From: Branchiostoma lanceolatum
Lineage: Eukaryota; Chordata; Leptocardii; Amphioxiformes; Branchiostomatidae
Direction: 5' to 3'
NCBI RefSeq assembly: GCF_035083965.1
Contig: NC_089730.1
Location: 16,971,242 to 17,035,241, forward strand
DNA: 64,000 nucleotides
Every line of letters begins with the position of its first letter. Positions within the stretch are counted from its first letter, which is position 1. This document shows positions 54,240 through 64,000 of this stretch, one piece after another. The notes under the pieces were generated by a model. It had not been told where the DNA came from, did no database searches, and saw only the letters and a list, made by a program, of their open reading frames with translations. A program made the position numbers and the translations under genes.

Positions 54240-55850
54240 TCTGTTGTGAAAGCTTATTTTATTGCACATACTTCTAGAGTGACATTCAAGACCCAGTTTG
54301 TTGTAATTAATTCAAACAGAAATGTATTTGTAATTGCAGTCATCATTTATGAAACCATCTAAAACTGGACAACATAAAAAGGTGTCTCTTGATATAGAGC
54401 AAATATACGAATTAGTTTGCTACACCGCCTTTTAAAACAAGACACCCAATCTTCAAGCAGATGTTGGGGTGAAGGATCGATGGTAATGTTTTCATTCAGT
54501 CAAGGACGGACCAGTCGCTTACCCCACAGAAGCAGATAAAAAGTTGTTTGGGGAAGACGGGCGAAGTCCACATATATTCTTAACCTACTCAACGTAAGAA
54601 GTAATCATAATGTGTACACGGATATATGGCGCACCGGTAGCACTTCGACTGGCGGCAAAGGCGTCATATTGGCGCATTGTGCTACGCCTAAAAACCCGAT
54701 CCTTTTCATACCATGGTACAAAGTCGTATTTTTAGAAGTTTTATACTTTTAAGGGCAAGTCTGAATGTAGGCGAAAACGTCTTATTGAGAACGTATTCAC
54801 GTACTTTCAGCCAAATATAAGTCGAGACTACACAGCCTATTGGAGACAAAGCTGCAGTACCGCTCCCGGCCGCCAGCAGAAAAGTGTGTAAAGCAGCCGC
54901 TTTAGCAGCCCATTTACTATTTAGCAGCCGATTTTGGCCAGATAACGTACAATTATGCATTAACTGGCTTGGCCTGCCACAGAACTCTATGTCTAAACAA
55001 ACCTAGCTTTCTAAGTATTCATTACCTCCGGGAAGGAGGTTCCCTCCTACAATGGTACTGTGTTTGGTTGTGTTTGTTCAATTTGATTGAACCAAGGAGG
55101 TTAAAATTGAACCTCCTCGGTTTGTATGTTCACACCTATAACTCAAGATCCTTTGATGGCTTTGTATGATTTTTTTGTGTGTGACAAAGGTACACATTGA
55201 ATACCGCAAATACCTAAAGCATGTAATGTGTATGTACAAATTAACCTGGGCCTGCCTGGCTGTTTCGAAATGTTTGGAAAGGCACTTTACATTTTTGTCC
55301 TCAGTTCTCACTCTACTCAGGTGAAACTATTCTCCAAGCAGAGGTTTCGATCGGGGGGCTAGGAGTGTCCGGGATTTTTCACTTCGAGGGAGGGAAGTAG
55401 TAAAAATCACGGCCACAAACCTAGCCCCTAAATCGAATCCTCTGCTTGGAGAATAATGTGATACCTAGCTTTGGCTATGGACATCATCTAAGAAGGGGCG
55501 TATAGCCGAGAGACGCCTCGTTTGAAAAGAGACACATCTCGAGCACGCTAAGGATGCCAAACGAACAGAAAAAAACAGCAGAACCAAACCCTAACCAAAC
55601 CCCCCATGACCATGGCCGTGGTGTGCTGCACTCTCCCATGTCGCTGTCTACGCCCGACGTTCCTACATGGAAGGAACATGAATACCATTAGCATGGGAAG
55701 AACGTGAATATCATTAGCATGGGAAGAACATAAATATTATTAGCATCACAGACGGGGGACAATATTCAATACCGACTTCCAAGCACCTTTGACCTTTAGT
55801 CACGTTTAAGCTGAACATTCGAGTCAGTATTAATCCAGAGAACAGGTTGA
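54240..55850. other. Intergenic stretch between IVNS1ABP and tyrosinase
   Basis: No gene recognised. It contains a solo AAGCAGA-family end near 54448, a looser copy of the ccaaggaggttaaaa palindrome near 55090, and the MITE at 55329. An 84-codon minus frame at 54706-54960 is hydrophobic in part but has no family signature. Confidence 0.5.
55329..55455. mobile_element. 127-bp MITE, AAGCAGA family
   Basis: The ends attctccaagcagagg and cctctgcttggagaat are exact inverted repeats, extended inward by tttcgatcgggg and its near-complement. No target-site duplication was evident. Confidence 0.75.
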
Positions 55851-55852
55851 AC

Positions 55853-55858
55853 TTTATT
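55853..55858 (-). terminator. Candidate poly(A) signal of tyrosinase
   Basis: Minus-strand AATAAA about 340 bp beyond the read-through stop codon at 56196-56194. Confidence 0.4.
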
Positions 55859-56143
55859 CACTAAAACGGGTATCTAACTGAAACATTTTTTTTTTCTTTC
55901 AATTTCAAAAAGATTAAACATAATTGGCAAAATGGTGCAAAATGCAAATCACTTTTTGATGAATTTCAATAATTTTACAGTGATTCCTAAGTTAACAAGG
56001 CAACACTGCGATTTCCGAAAAAGTTACATTTCATCTGATTCAGAGTCAAAACTTTCCGGGCCCGGCCATTAGGCGGAGTCCAGTGAGATAACCGCTTTAG
56101 TCTCAAGAATTAAAGTTAAAAACAAAAACTTTTCATCGCCACC

Positions 56144-56317
56144 GCTACGGTATCCCAGACGTACAGGGCTATTTTTCGTCTATTGTTTACTTATTACAGT
56201 TGTGTTTCTATGTGCATTTTTTTTGTTTCTGTGTACAAAATTGTGCACAGAAACAAAAACTGGAACAGAAAATAAGAGACGAACAAAATTAGCCCTGTAC
56301 TTCCGGGCCACCGTAGC
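56144..56317. mobile_element. 174-bp MITE abutting the tyrosinase exon
   Basis: The ends gctacggtatcccagacgta and, inverted, gctacggtggcccggaagta lead into cagggcta and a shared cgtct stretch. A second hairpin with arms gtttctgtg/cacagaaac lies inside. The element starts eight bases past the last tyrosinase-homologous codon, so the read-through C-terminus is written almost wholly in MITE sequence. Confidence 0.75.
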
Positions 56318-59300
56318 ATCGTACCTTCGCCGTGAAGTTCCTGGTAGTCGTAGCCTAACTCCGTGGACGGTTTGAACATGTCGGCGTGACTGTACGGCGG
56401 GAAGAATGGAACGATGTGATCATGGCGGTTGTGGCCGGGCGGATTTACCTCCTCTAAGCTACAAGGAATTGGCGGAAACCAAATATCATCGCAATCGCTC
56501 GAACCGTTCTTGGTAATCTTGACATACGTATCGTGCCGGAACCGCACGCATGCACAGGTGCTACAAAAACGTCCCTGCAGTTCCATAGCAGGCTGGTAGG
56601 GAATAGCCCGCAGATAGCGGAAAGGCCCAGGATAGAAGAGACTCAAACCTACATCGCGCATGCACTGTGCGCTACTAGCCTGGGTACCATCCGATTACTA
56701 TACTACCGTGGCTCCTACGCTCACTACCCTGAAAAAAATCAGACTCGCTGAAAAATCAGGGAAGCGAGTGTAGAAGCCCCGGAACCAAGTAGTCAGTCAA
56801 ACCTGCCCAAGGCGACCACCCAGGGGACCGAGCAAAAACGGTCGCGATGGACAGGTGGTCGCCATGAAGAGGATTCCACTCACAACATGTTTCCAGGTTG
56901 AGGTGTTCAAATACAGTGTACTACGTAGATGGATGGAAAATTATGTGATTTTAGACAGTATGACCCCCACCAGGTTCAATTGTCATACACAAAAAGATCC
57001 TACAAAAATTATATTTTCCGTTATCGTTGTAATGTTTGTATATAGTTAACGTTACATCGTTTACAAATTTTCGTCATAATGTTGACAACAAAACAATGTT
57101 TGCCACGATGATCTCGCAGTGCCCTCCCGCACATTCAATCGAAGTTTTAAGGCCTTCGATAAATCCCTTGAAAACACCTGCTGACCCCAGCCTTTTTTGG
57201 GCGCCGACCGCTGGATAAAAGGGGCAAAAGGTTTTTGATCTGACAACTGAAGATGAACACGGAACGGTGTGATTTCGTCGCGCCGCGCCACACCACCAAG
57301 CTCTGTGCGACCGCATCGAAAGGTAAGTCAGTGCAGAACAGAACGCAAAGCGTCCAATAAAGTACATAAAGGTTTGTGAGATTCATGGAAATAAAAAGAA
57401 AATAAGAATATTAATTTTCATCAATAACGAAATGTTCATACACAGAAGCGTCGTGTTTTACAAAGGTCAGCGGTACGCCAATCTGGGCCGTGCCAAAACC
57501 AAGATGGCGTCGGGACCAAGAAACAACATGTTTCGCCCGATGCTTTGCCCGCCGCAAATTCATTTTTCGGCGGAATTTAGTAAGATACAGACACATCTTT
57601 GTTGAAAATACAAGAAATGGCTAGTAATTTCTGTGAGATCTGACTTTTTGACGCCATGCACTACGTACGTAATCGTTTTGAAAATTGAGTTTAAACCGAA
57701 CCGAGCTTGCGGTAAACTATAAGATTACGATGGGCACACCAACATCGATATTAGAGTATTCACAAACATTTGTATTTACAATGTTTATAGTGGGAAAGTT
57801 TTATTAAATCACTCAATGGAGGAATCGATGCTAGTCCATATATTTTTGTCCGTCAAGGTCTTAAAATCATTTCCGCGAAATCCGACAGCAAAATGATCCG
57901 ATGTCACCACACGCTTGGAAATGAGGCGGCCGCCATGGGCAGGGATTGTGCTCTTTGCGGTCCCAATTCGTGGCGGTCGCGGTCGCGTTGGACGGGTGGT
58001 CGCCTTGGGCAGGCAGCTTAATGCTTGTGCCTATGGGGAAAATTTTCGGGACCGAGAAAAAGCGGTCGCCATGGCCAGGTGGTCGCGTTGAAAAGGTGGT
58101 CGCCTAGGCAGGTTTGACTGTAGTTACATAGGATGGCAACCAGGCTAGTGCGCTACAAGGAAACGGAAACTTTCTCTAACCAGAGCAAGCTGCTAGGGGG
58201 CCCAAACCTACATTACATTTGTATTACATCACAAGCTATCAGTCACCCAAAAATCAAGACCATAGCACGTCCAGGTCAAAAAATACAAAAACGGAAGTTC
58301 TGATGCAGTACCAAGGTCACATATCAGGGGGCCAAAAATCGACCTGGAACTTCGGATTTACAACACCTGCCCACATACCAAATATCATCGTAATCCATCA
58401 AGAGGTTCTTGAGTTATGCTGACTACAGTAGTGCGGAAACACAAACAGACAGACAGACAGACAAACAGACACACACACAGACACACCCAATATCTCCATT
58501 TTTCATGGAGATAATAATCTCTATAAAGATGAGGACATTCACCCATGCCGGCGAATCCACGTCTCGAGCAGACGGTCGACGTTGCAGTGGTGCAGGAAGA
58601 AGGCGGGGTCGTTCGGCGCGGTGGAGACGTCCGACATGGTGCCGTTCATGTAGATGTGCACGTGGTTGTGCAGGGTGAAGGCTTCGGGGACCCGCGTGCC
58701 GTTGGCGTATGTTCTGGGTATGGATGGAAACTCAGGGCTGATCCATATATCTACATATATAAGCAGTTCATGACAGCTGAACTCTCATCTCACCTATATC
58801 CCTAGTAGTCTAACTATCAGAGTGAACGAACGTAATTTTTCACCAAAAGAGATGGCATTATCAAAGCTTTGTCTACCAGCAAATCTTGCCCCTCTAATGC
58901 TGGAGATAGCGTTTCAGAGGGTTTAGATTTCAATCCCTAGACATGTTATGTTTATACAAAATTGTTGCCTTACGGAATAAAATTTAAGGCTGGCTAGAGC
59001 CTTGTATCAGACTATTAGAAATTCCTCTCATCTATTTTGATCCTTATTTGCATGATTGTCCCCTTATTATGTCGATCGTATCATAACTTAAGTTAACTTA
59101 AGCCTTTTAAGTTTGGCACTCTCAGACCAAAAAGAACTGGGCTAGCCTGGTAACCATACCATCGGGAGCTCCCCGGTCCCTTTGCGGTGCTAGGAGCGAT
59201 GCCCGCCCGCCCAGGTAGATCAGCGCAGACGGGGGTGGCTACAGATCTACGTACCGGGTTGCTCCCGAAGACAAATTCAATGTTGATAAAGAGTAGGAAT

Positions 59301-60774
59301 AATTCTGCTCACATTTCTCCCCGGTACTTGCCGGTGGTGGTGTCGGCGTAACCCTCCAGCAGGTTCCGGAAACTGCAGTTCGAGATACTGTCGTAAGGGG
59401 GCGTGTCGTACAGGGGGAAGCGCAGGGCGAAGTCCACCTCGGTCGGCAGGGGCAGGCGAGTCAGAGACTCCCCGTACGCGGCCGTGTCCACGTGCCCGGG
59501 ATTCCTCTTCAGCCGCCCGGTGGCGTTGGTGACGTCGCACGGTCTGGTGTGGTTCCTGTGGGTGGCGTTGTAGAACGGGGGCAGGTGCTCGCAGATGGTC
59601 CGCCAGCTCGCAAAGACGGACCCCGGGTCCAGGTTGCCGTCCTTATCGTTGGCGCCGACGTACTCGTTGGTGCAGATGTCGCACTGGTGCTTCTCCGCCG
59701 CGCCCCAGTCCCAGTACGGCATGGTCCAGTCGGGGTCGCCGTTGACTTCCTGCAGGGCCCGCTCAACCTCCAGAAGGTACGCGCGGTGCCAGGTGGGGAA
59801 ACCCGCGCCTCGGTGCGCCAAGTCCAGGAAACAGTCATCCTCCTCACCACAGATGCCTGTTGGATTTCATATCAACATTGGATAAATAAAATTCAATCTG
59901 TAAATTTTGACGAATGTTGTTGTTCCCCGCCCATTAAATGTATTGTCTGGGCGGTTTTTTTTAAATTGTAAGTTACATGCTGTATGAAAAATGTCTTGCC
60001 ACCGGTAGATCTGCTTGGGTATCGTACTAACGCTAGTTTACCTTTATTCGTCGCATTTCGCATATAGGCACCCAGCGAATAAGGGTCAACTAACGTTACC
60101 TAACGATACTGAAGGGTGGCATGGTTGTTTCGCGGCTGGCGAAGTAAAACCATTATAGGTACACAACGAATAAAGGTCAACAAGTGTTACATACCTGTAC
60201 TGTAGGGCGGCATGGTTTCACGGCTGGCGTAGTAATGTACCGCCACGAAGAAGTCGTACACTGAGACGTTGACGAAGTCTTCACTTCCCCTGATGTTTTC
60301 TTTAAACTCCAGGGCGAAGACGAAGTCGCTGGTAGTGTTCTTCGCGCGGTCAAAGTAGTGCTGGAACTTGTCTTTCTCCTCGGTGCTGATATTACGGATG
60401 TTTCTTCGCACAGCCGGCCGCTGTTTGGTTTCGCAGTTCGGCCCGCGGTGCCCCCAGACGCACCTGGTGCAGTCGTACCCGCTGAAGTTGCCCTCACACT
60501 CGCAGGTCCTGTTAAAGAATACTGTCGGCCAGTGCCGCCGGTCGTCCACCTTGTACGCGTTAATGTTCTTCCAGGCGGGGTCTTCCACGGAGGGGTCGGG
60601 GGTGTCGGCGCAGTGGCCCCGCCCGGGTCCCCCGCACGGCTCGGTGAACCCCGGTGGAATCGGGCAGCACTCCTTACTGTCCAGGGCGCCATCGCTGGTG
60701 CACACCCGCGGGAACTGCGCGTCGCCACCGCCGAAACATCCCGCCAGCACGATCAGTAGGCCGAGCGCTTTCAT
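56194..60774 (-). CDS. TYR: Tyrosinase-family copper oxidase
   Basis: Four minus-strand exons: 60774-60195, 59856-59313, 58713-58543 and 56458-56325 (homologous part). Reading through the last donor gives 519 residues ending at 56194 (human TYR 529). MKALGLLIVLAGCFGGGDA is a signal peptide; an upstream in-frame Met at 60801 is less suitable. A Cys-rich EGF-like part (CECEGNFSGYDCTRC) follows. CuA ligands are H180, H208 and H217 (AVHYY, LAHRGAGFPTWHR); CuB ligands are H390, H394 and H417 (LHNHVHIYMNGTMS, FFLHHCNVD). GHNRHDHIVPFFPPY and LGYDYQELH match the tyrosinase C-terminal lumenal end. Such enzymes oxidise tyrosine or DOPA in melanin synthesis; TYR versus TYRP-like activity cannot be decided here. 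The C-terminus is uncertain: either the donor gtacga at 56324 leads to an unseen exon, or translation enters the MITE and ends with a hydrophobic anchor. Confidence 0.88.
56676..58147. mobile_element. TAGCCTG-family MITE split by a nested insertion
   Basis: The ends TAGCCTGGGTACCATCC and GGATGGCAACCAGGCTA are inverted, and the 9-bp repeat gtgcgctac flanks them at 56667-56675 and 58148-58156. The element at 56794-58120 has inserted inside it; without that insertion it would be about 141 bp. It lies in tyrosinase intron 3. Confidence 0.8.
56794..58120. mobile_element. 1.33-kb DNA transposon with CAGTCAAACCTGCC ends
   Basis: The ends CAGTCAAACCTGCC and GGCAGGTTTGACTG are exact inverted repeats. 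The 4-bp repeat tagt flanks the element at 56790-56793 and 58121-58124. Subterminal ggtggtcgcc motifs recur in opposite orientations at the two ends. No transposase is recognisable, so it is probably non-autonomous. The GC-richer core contains two plus-strand ATGs (57252 and 57504), the first followed by a donor-like aggtaagt. Confidence 0.8.
58230..58515 (-). repeat. Dispersed repeat, copy 3 of the 43775 family
   Basis: This is the reverse-oriented copy: ggaagttctgatgcagtacc, atccatcaagaggttcttga, a cagacagacag/cacaca microsatellite, and the palindrome atctccatttttcatggaga. It ends about 30 bp before tyrosinase exon 3. Confidence 0.65.
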
Positions 60775-60814
60775 GGTGAAGCCGGAAAAATCTCGAGCCA
60801 ATTTAGCTTATTGA

Positions 60815-61055
60815 ACAGTTGAGCTACTCTTGTATTGGCAGGGAAGACAGACGATGTAAAGTATTCACAGTTTCACTGTACCAGGGAAATTCCCCGTAGG
60901 TATTTTCCATCAAATACAATGACCAGCGTATCACGGCTCAACGTCCCGTCCTAAGCCTGCGACCCTATCCAGTAACGTAAAGGTTGGGAGAGCTGAGATT
61001 CGAACTCACGACCTCTTGGTTCATAGGGAGAGTCACAGTACGCTACGCCGGTCAG
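60815..61055 (-). mobile_element. SINE-like repeat (cgtcccgtcctaagg family), copy 3
   Basis: The best preserved copy. The minus strand gives an A-box-like gcgtagcgtactgtgactct and a B box gagttcgaatctc at tRNA spacing, then the shared body with cgtcccgtcctaag. It lies just upstream of the tyrosinase start. Confidence 0.7.
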
Positions 61056-61464
61056 AGGTCTCCGACACTCAGTAGTATTCCGTCTACGTAAATCGCCGAG
61101 TTATTCTAACTGACCGACACGTATTTCACACTAGTACTCCTTTGTTTAAACCACTGATGTCGTTTCTTTGCATGGGTGATCATAAAGATGACTGTCCCGT
61201 TCTGTTGTGCCGAGGTTTCCTGAGAAAACAAGCACAAATGTAAAGTATATAGAAGGTAAAAAGACAAAGTTTCAAAGTTATTTTCAATCAGGACTTAGTT
61301 GGGCGGTCTCAGAACACAGAAGTCAAAGGCGACCGTTTGATGTGTTCATTTATAGTTATTCTAGCTGTACAACTTTAAGTGTTATAAGTGTGCAGATACC
61401 GGCTCACAGGCCTTGCCTACTCTCCAAGCAGAGCTAGGGTTTCGGCTAAGTAAAAATTGTATAC

Positions 61465-61690
61465 ACAGTAAGTAAAGAACGGTCTTCACATGAACATTTT
61501 ACAGTCCCTCCTGCAGTATGTAATAAACTGTCCCCACCTGAACAGCCTATTCTGTAGTAAGTGAAGAACAGTCCCTAATGGAGGAAGAAATGGACTATCC
61601 CCAGCTTAACGACCCCTCCTTCAGTAAGTAATGAACTGTCCCCATCTTAACAGCCCTCTTCCTCTTACAGTTAGTAATGAACATGTTACC
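61465..61690 (+). repeat. Degenerate tandem repeat (~65 bp)
   Basis: About four diverged units share agtaagtaatgaactgtccc and ccYcttaacagccct. No coding potential is evident. Confidence 0.55.
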
Positions 61691-61916
61691 CTAACCATAC
61701 CTTCCCCGTGGCCTGTCCTTCCCAACTGTTGCCATCTCATTTGAGAAATCATTTGAGAAGTTGCGTCGCTGGCCTTGAGAACGACAAACAAACAGCCCTG
61801 CCAACTAGACTGTGTTTAATTACACAAGCTCTCGCTGGCGGTTAATGACCCCCTCCCCAATTGGCCGGACGCCAGGAGCACGATTTAGTCAGGCTACGCT
61901 GCTCGATTTAGCCTTG

Positions 61917-62021
61917 TCGACTGTTGCAGGGCTTACTTTTACTTGCTGTCTTGTATATAGCCCCGCCGGTACACTGTTGTATATACAAGACAGCAAGTAA
62001 AAGTAAGCCCCACTACAGTCG
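61917..62021. repeat. Foldback element with 44-bp arms
   Basis: The arms contain gcttacttttacttgctgtc and tgtatata against their inverted copies, begin with gtcgac, and surround a loop of under 20 bp. No target-site duplication was recognised. Confidence 0.75.
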
Positions 62022-63642
62022 ACGCGGCTTACTCGATTACTGTAATTGTATTTAGGTTCGCGGTTGTTTAATGTTCGCGGTTTTCTTTATCTCTTTATAT
62101 CTTATCCCTCACCCCGTTGAATATGGAACAATCCCTTTGAGCGCCCTTTCCGAGATAACCTTGACCTCGCTTACCTTGCTTTTCCGTGAAGGTAGCCTCG
62201 TCCTTACATTGTCCATGAAACTGTGTCGCACCAGTGCGTACCAACATGCCAGTGGGTGCTTGTCTTGTTTCTCTGAACACAGCGCTCTCTCCAAAAAATA
62301 AACGCATGAACAACGGCACTGAAGGCTAGCAAAGGACGATCCTAGGAGGAATGCAAAGAAGACCTCGCTCCCCCTCCCTCTCTCTCTGACTCTCTCTCTC
62401 CTTGTCCCGGAGTGACCTCTTTGAGGGTCTGCATGCACCTTTTCCGTATCATAGGCAGCCTTGATTTCCCACAATTCGCAGGGAAAGGCGTCTTTGTCAC
62501 GTAATTTGTAGCGAGGCGACCAAATGTTGAGTAATTGCATTCCTTGATTTTAGCGTAATACGCAATGGGGTTCTCCTGAATTCAGCGCAAGGCGTTACGG
62601 GCCCCCCATGTAGACTCTCCTCTTGGGCTCGATGCCAAATCCAAGGATCCTGGTTCAACCAGTTGAGACCAATCACAAACAACATTCATATCAAATAACC
62701 TCGTCATTTCAAACTCAAACCTTTGTTTTGTCGACCCCTTGTCTTGCTGTTTGTAATGTTGCTTCCGTTCCTTACGTAACGTTGTATCATGGCAAGGACA
62801 TTATATTGGGGACAGGGTCTTTCTCTGAAATAAATTCAACCATTCAACATGACGCATTCTCATGGGTTGTGTACTGGAATCAGACTGAAAGAAAAGTTGA
62901 CTGCTCTGTCTTTTAGTCAAGTATTTCTACTGATGACTCAGTGTATTCCAACACTTGCCTTTCTCTAGATGCCTAATGATTTATTTCAAATAATTAACGG
63001 TGGCAGCCACTTTTGCGTAATCAACGAAAACGCGGCTGGGATCGCCGATATGCGATCGGCTATACTCAGTCAATGGAGAAAAGTATAAACATATATCATA
63101 TGATTTCATATTTGCTAAAAACTACTTCAGGAGATATAGCATATGGAGGACAAGTCAAACTGAATCGTATATTTATGGTTACTGTAATAACAATGCATTA
63201 GTCGCTTTGTACGTGTACGTTTACTTCCGTAGTGCCAACGTTGCATAGGAGGGCACAGTGTGATGTGTACTCTCCTTTCCACTAGAAGCTGCGACCATGC
63301 TGCGACCGCTGTGCGACCAAAGATCTGCCAGACTGTTCAACGAATTGCATGGATAAAGAACTAATTTGACGCTCTGTGTGTTTTGTTGTCTTTTAAACCG
63401 TGTTTTTACATCTTGCAACATATTCTAATTATGAAATAAACCGGGTAACAGAAATTCAAATTTGGTCTCTGTACGGTCGCTCAGCGATCACCGTCTCAGG
63501 TGGAAAAGAGGCCTCACTAGGTTTAAACCGTCTACAGTCGATCCTTAAAGTTGTAATTACTAACATTAATAGGGCGAGGACAAACTTTCTTGTCTTTTTT
63601 CTATTTACACGTCGATAGTCCTCAACTGTGCGTTACATCGAC
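62022..63642. other. Intergenic stretch, no gene recognised
   Basis: Contains a CT-rich tract near 62370-62400 and a fragment of the gcgtagagcgt element at about 62545-62615. Open frames are short and lack family motifs. Confidence 0.45.
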
Positions 63643-63746
63643 TTTATTCTTCGTCAGCATCACCTCCGTCCGAAGAACATACTGAGTAGGAACCCTATGA
63701 TGAGACCACCTGTCACCCCGCCTACCGCGGCCACGGCGTTGTTAGC
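63643..63746 (-). CDS. Terminal exon of an unidentified membrane protein, with poly(A) signal
   Basis: On the minus strand an acceptor (tttgtag) at 63748-63747 is followed by 28 codons and TGA (63746-63660). Only this frame is open. It reads ANNAVAAVGGV, then a Gly-rich hydrophobic segment with IIGFLLSMFF, and ends GRR. This looks like a C-terminal transmembrane helix with a two-residue basic tail. AATAAA at 63648-63643 lies only 11 bases after the stop. The rest of the gene is right of the window. I do not recognise the family. Confidence 0.5.
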
Positions 63747-64000
63747 CTACAAAGGAGAGACGAAAAAATATATGTTTTTATTTTCATACAACCAGGAAGT
63801 GTTATCCAAGTCCAAGAACTTGACATGAACGTTTACGTAGATATATTTTTTCATAGACTTAAATGTGTTTTCCAGTAGACCTGAAATGATTAATCGAAAT
63901 CCTGGATGGTACGAAGTGCTAGGCTTCAGATGGTAACCTCATATAGCCAGACATAGGTGTGGGAAAGTCATCAGCTTTTTAATTGAAAGCGCCCACCTGT

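Noticed and set aside
54706..54960. Last tyrosinase exon with a TM segment
   Set aside because: The hydrophobic stretch is weak, no acceptor in the needed phase was found, and it lies beyond a candidate poly(A) signal.
60772..60801. Start of tyrosinase at the upstream Met (60801)
   Set aside because: It would put ARDFSGFT before the hydrophobic core. The inner Met at 60774 directly begins a standard signal peptide.
59492..60814. Long plus-strand open frames opposite tyrosinase exons (159, 133 and 148 codons)
   Set aside because: They lie antisense to GC-rich real exons with clear copper-binding motifs. They have no family motifs and are shadows of the codon bias.

Overview
The window is animal nuclear DNA. 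It has long introns with GT/AG boundaries, AATAAA poly(A) signals, tRNA-derived SINEs and many small foldback transposons. Gene content and divergence from vertebrate proteins suggest an invertebrate deuterostome, most likely an amphioxus (Branchiostoma). The species is inferred, not proven. I assembled five genes exon by exon with consistent splice phases, plus the last exon of a sixth.

Layout. (1) 1-11345, plus strand: the 3' half of a BET bromodomain gene of BRD4 type (nine exons, 2779-9185), with a long 3'UTR ending near AATAAA at 11321. (2) 11538-15484, minus strand: complete SURF2 in six exons, tail to tail with BRD4. (3) 15485-15718: a 234-bp divergent promoter shared by SURF2 and DENND10, with both start codons embedded in a YY1-like AAnATGGCGGC motif. 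(4) 15719-24546, plus: complete DENND10 in seven exons. (5) 24547-28860: intergenic, no gene recognised. (6) 28860-54219, plus: complete IVNS1ABP (BTB-BACK-Kelch), with a candidate CRE/CCAAT promoter and 5'UTR exon near 29000, eleven coding exons from 36878 to 52301, and a 3.68-kb hAT-type foldback transposon in its first coding intron. (7) 55850-60774, minus: a tyrosinase-family copper oxidase. (8) 63643-63746, minus: the terminal exon of an unidentified membrane protein.

The genes do not form a pathway. They cover transcription elongation (BRD4), a nucleolar/ribosome-linked protein (SURF2), late endosome and Rab regulation (DENND10), actin and RNA processing (IVNS1ABP), and melanin-type phenol oxidation (TYR). 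Linkage of BET, SURF2 and IVNS1ABP recalls the vertebrate MHC paralogon (human 1q/6p/9q34/19p).

The most unusual structures are these. The DENND10 intron in front of exon 2 carries a tandem array of partial copies of that exon, each with its own splice acceptor; the two best copies differ almost only at synonymous sites and both end in an in-frame stop. BRD4 carries an eight-unit minisatellite that repeats an exon end with its splice donor. A MITE next to the last recognised tyrosinase exon could supply an alternative transmembrane C-terminus. The hAT foldback element carries a decayed C2H2 zinc-finger sequence. Several MITE families have clear target-site duplications, one of them a nested insertion.
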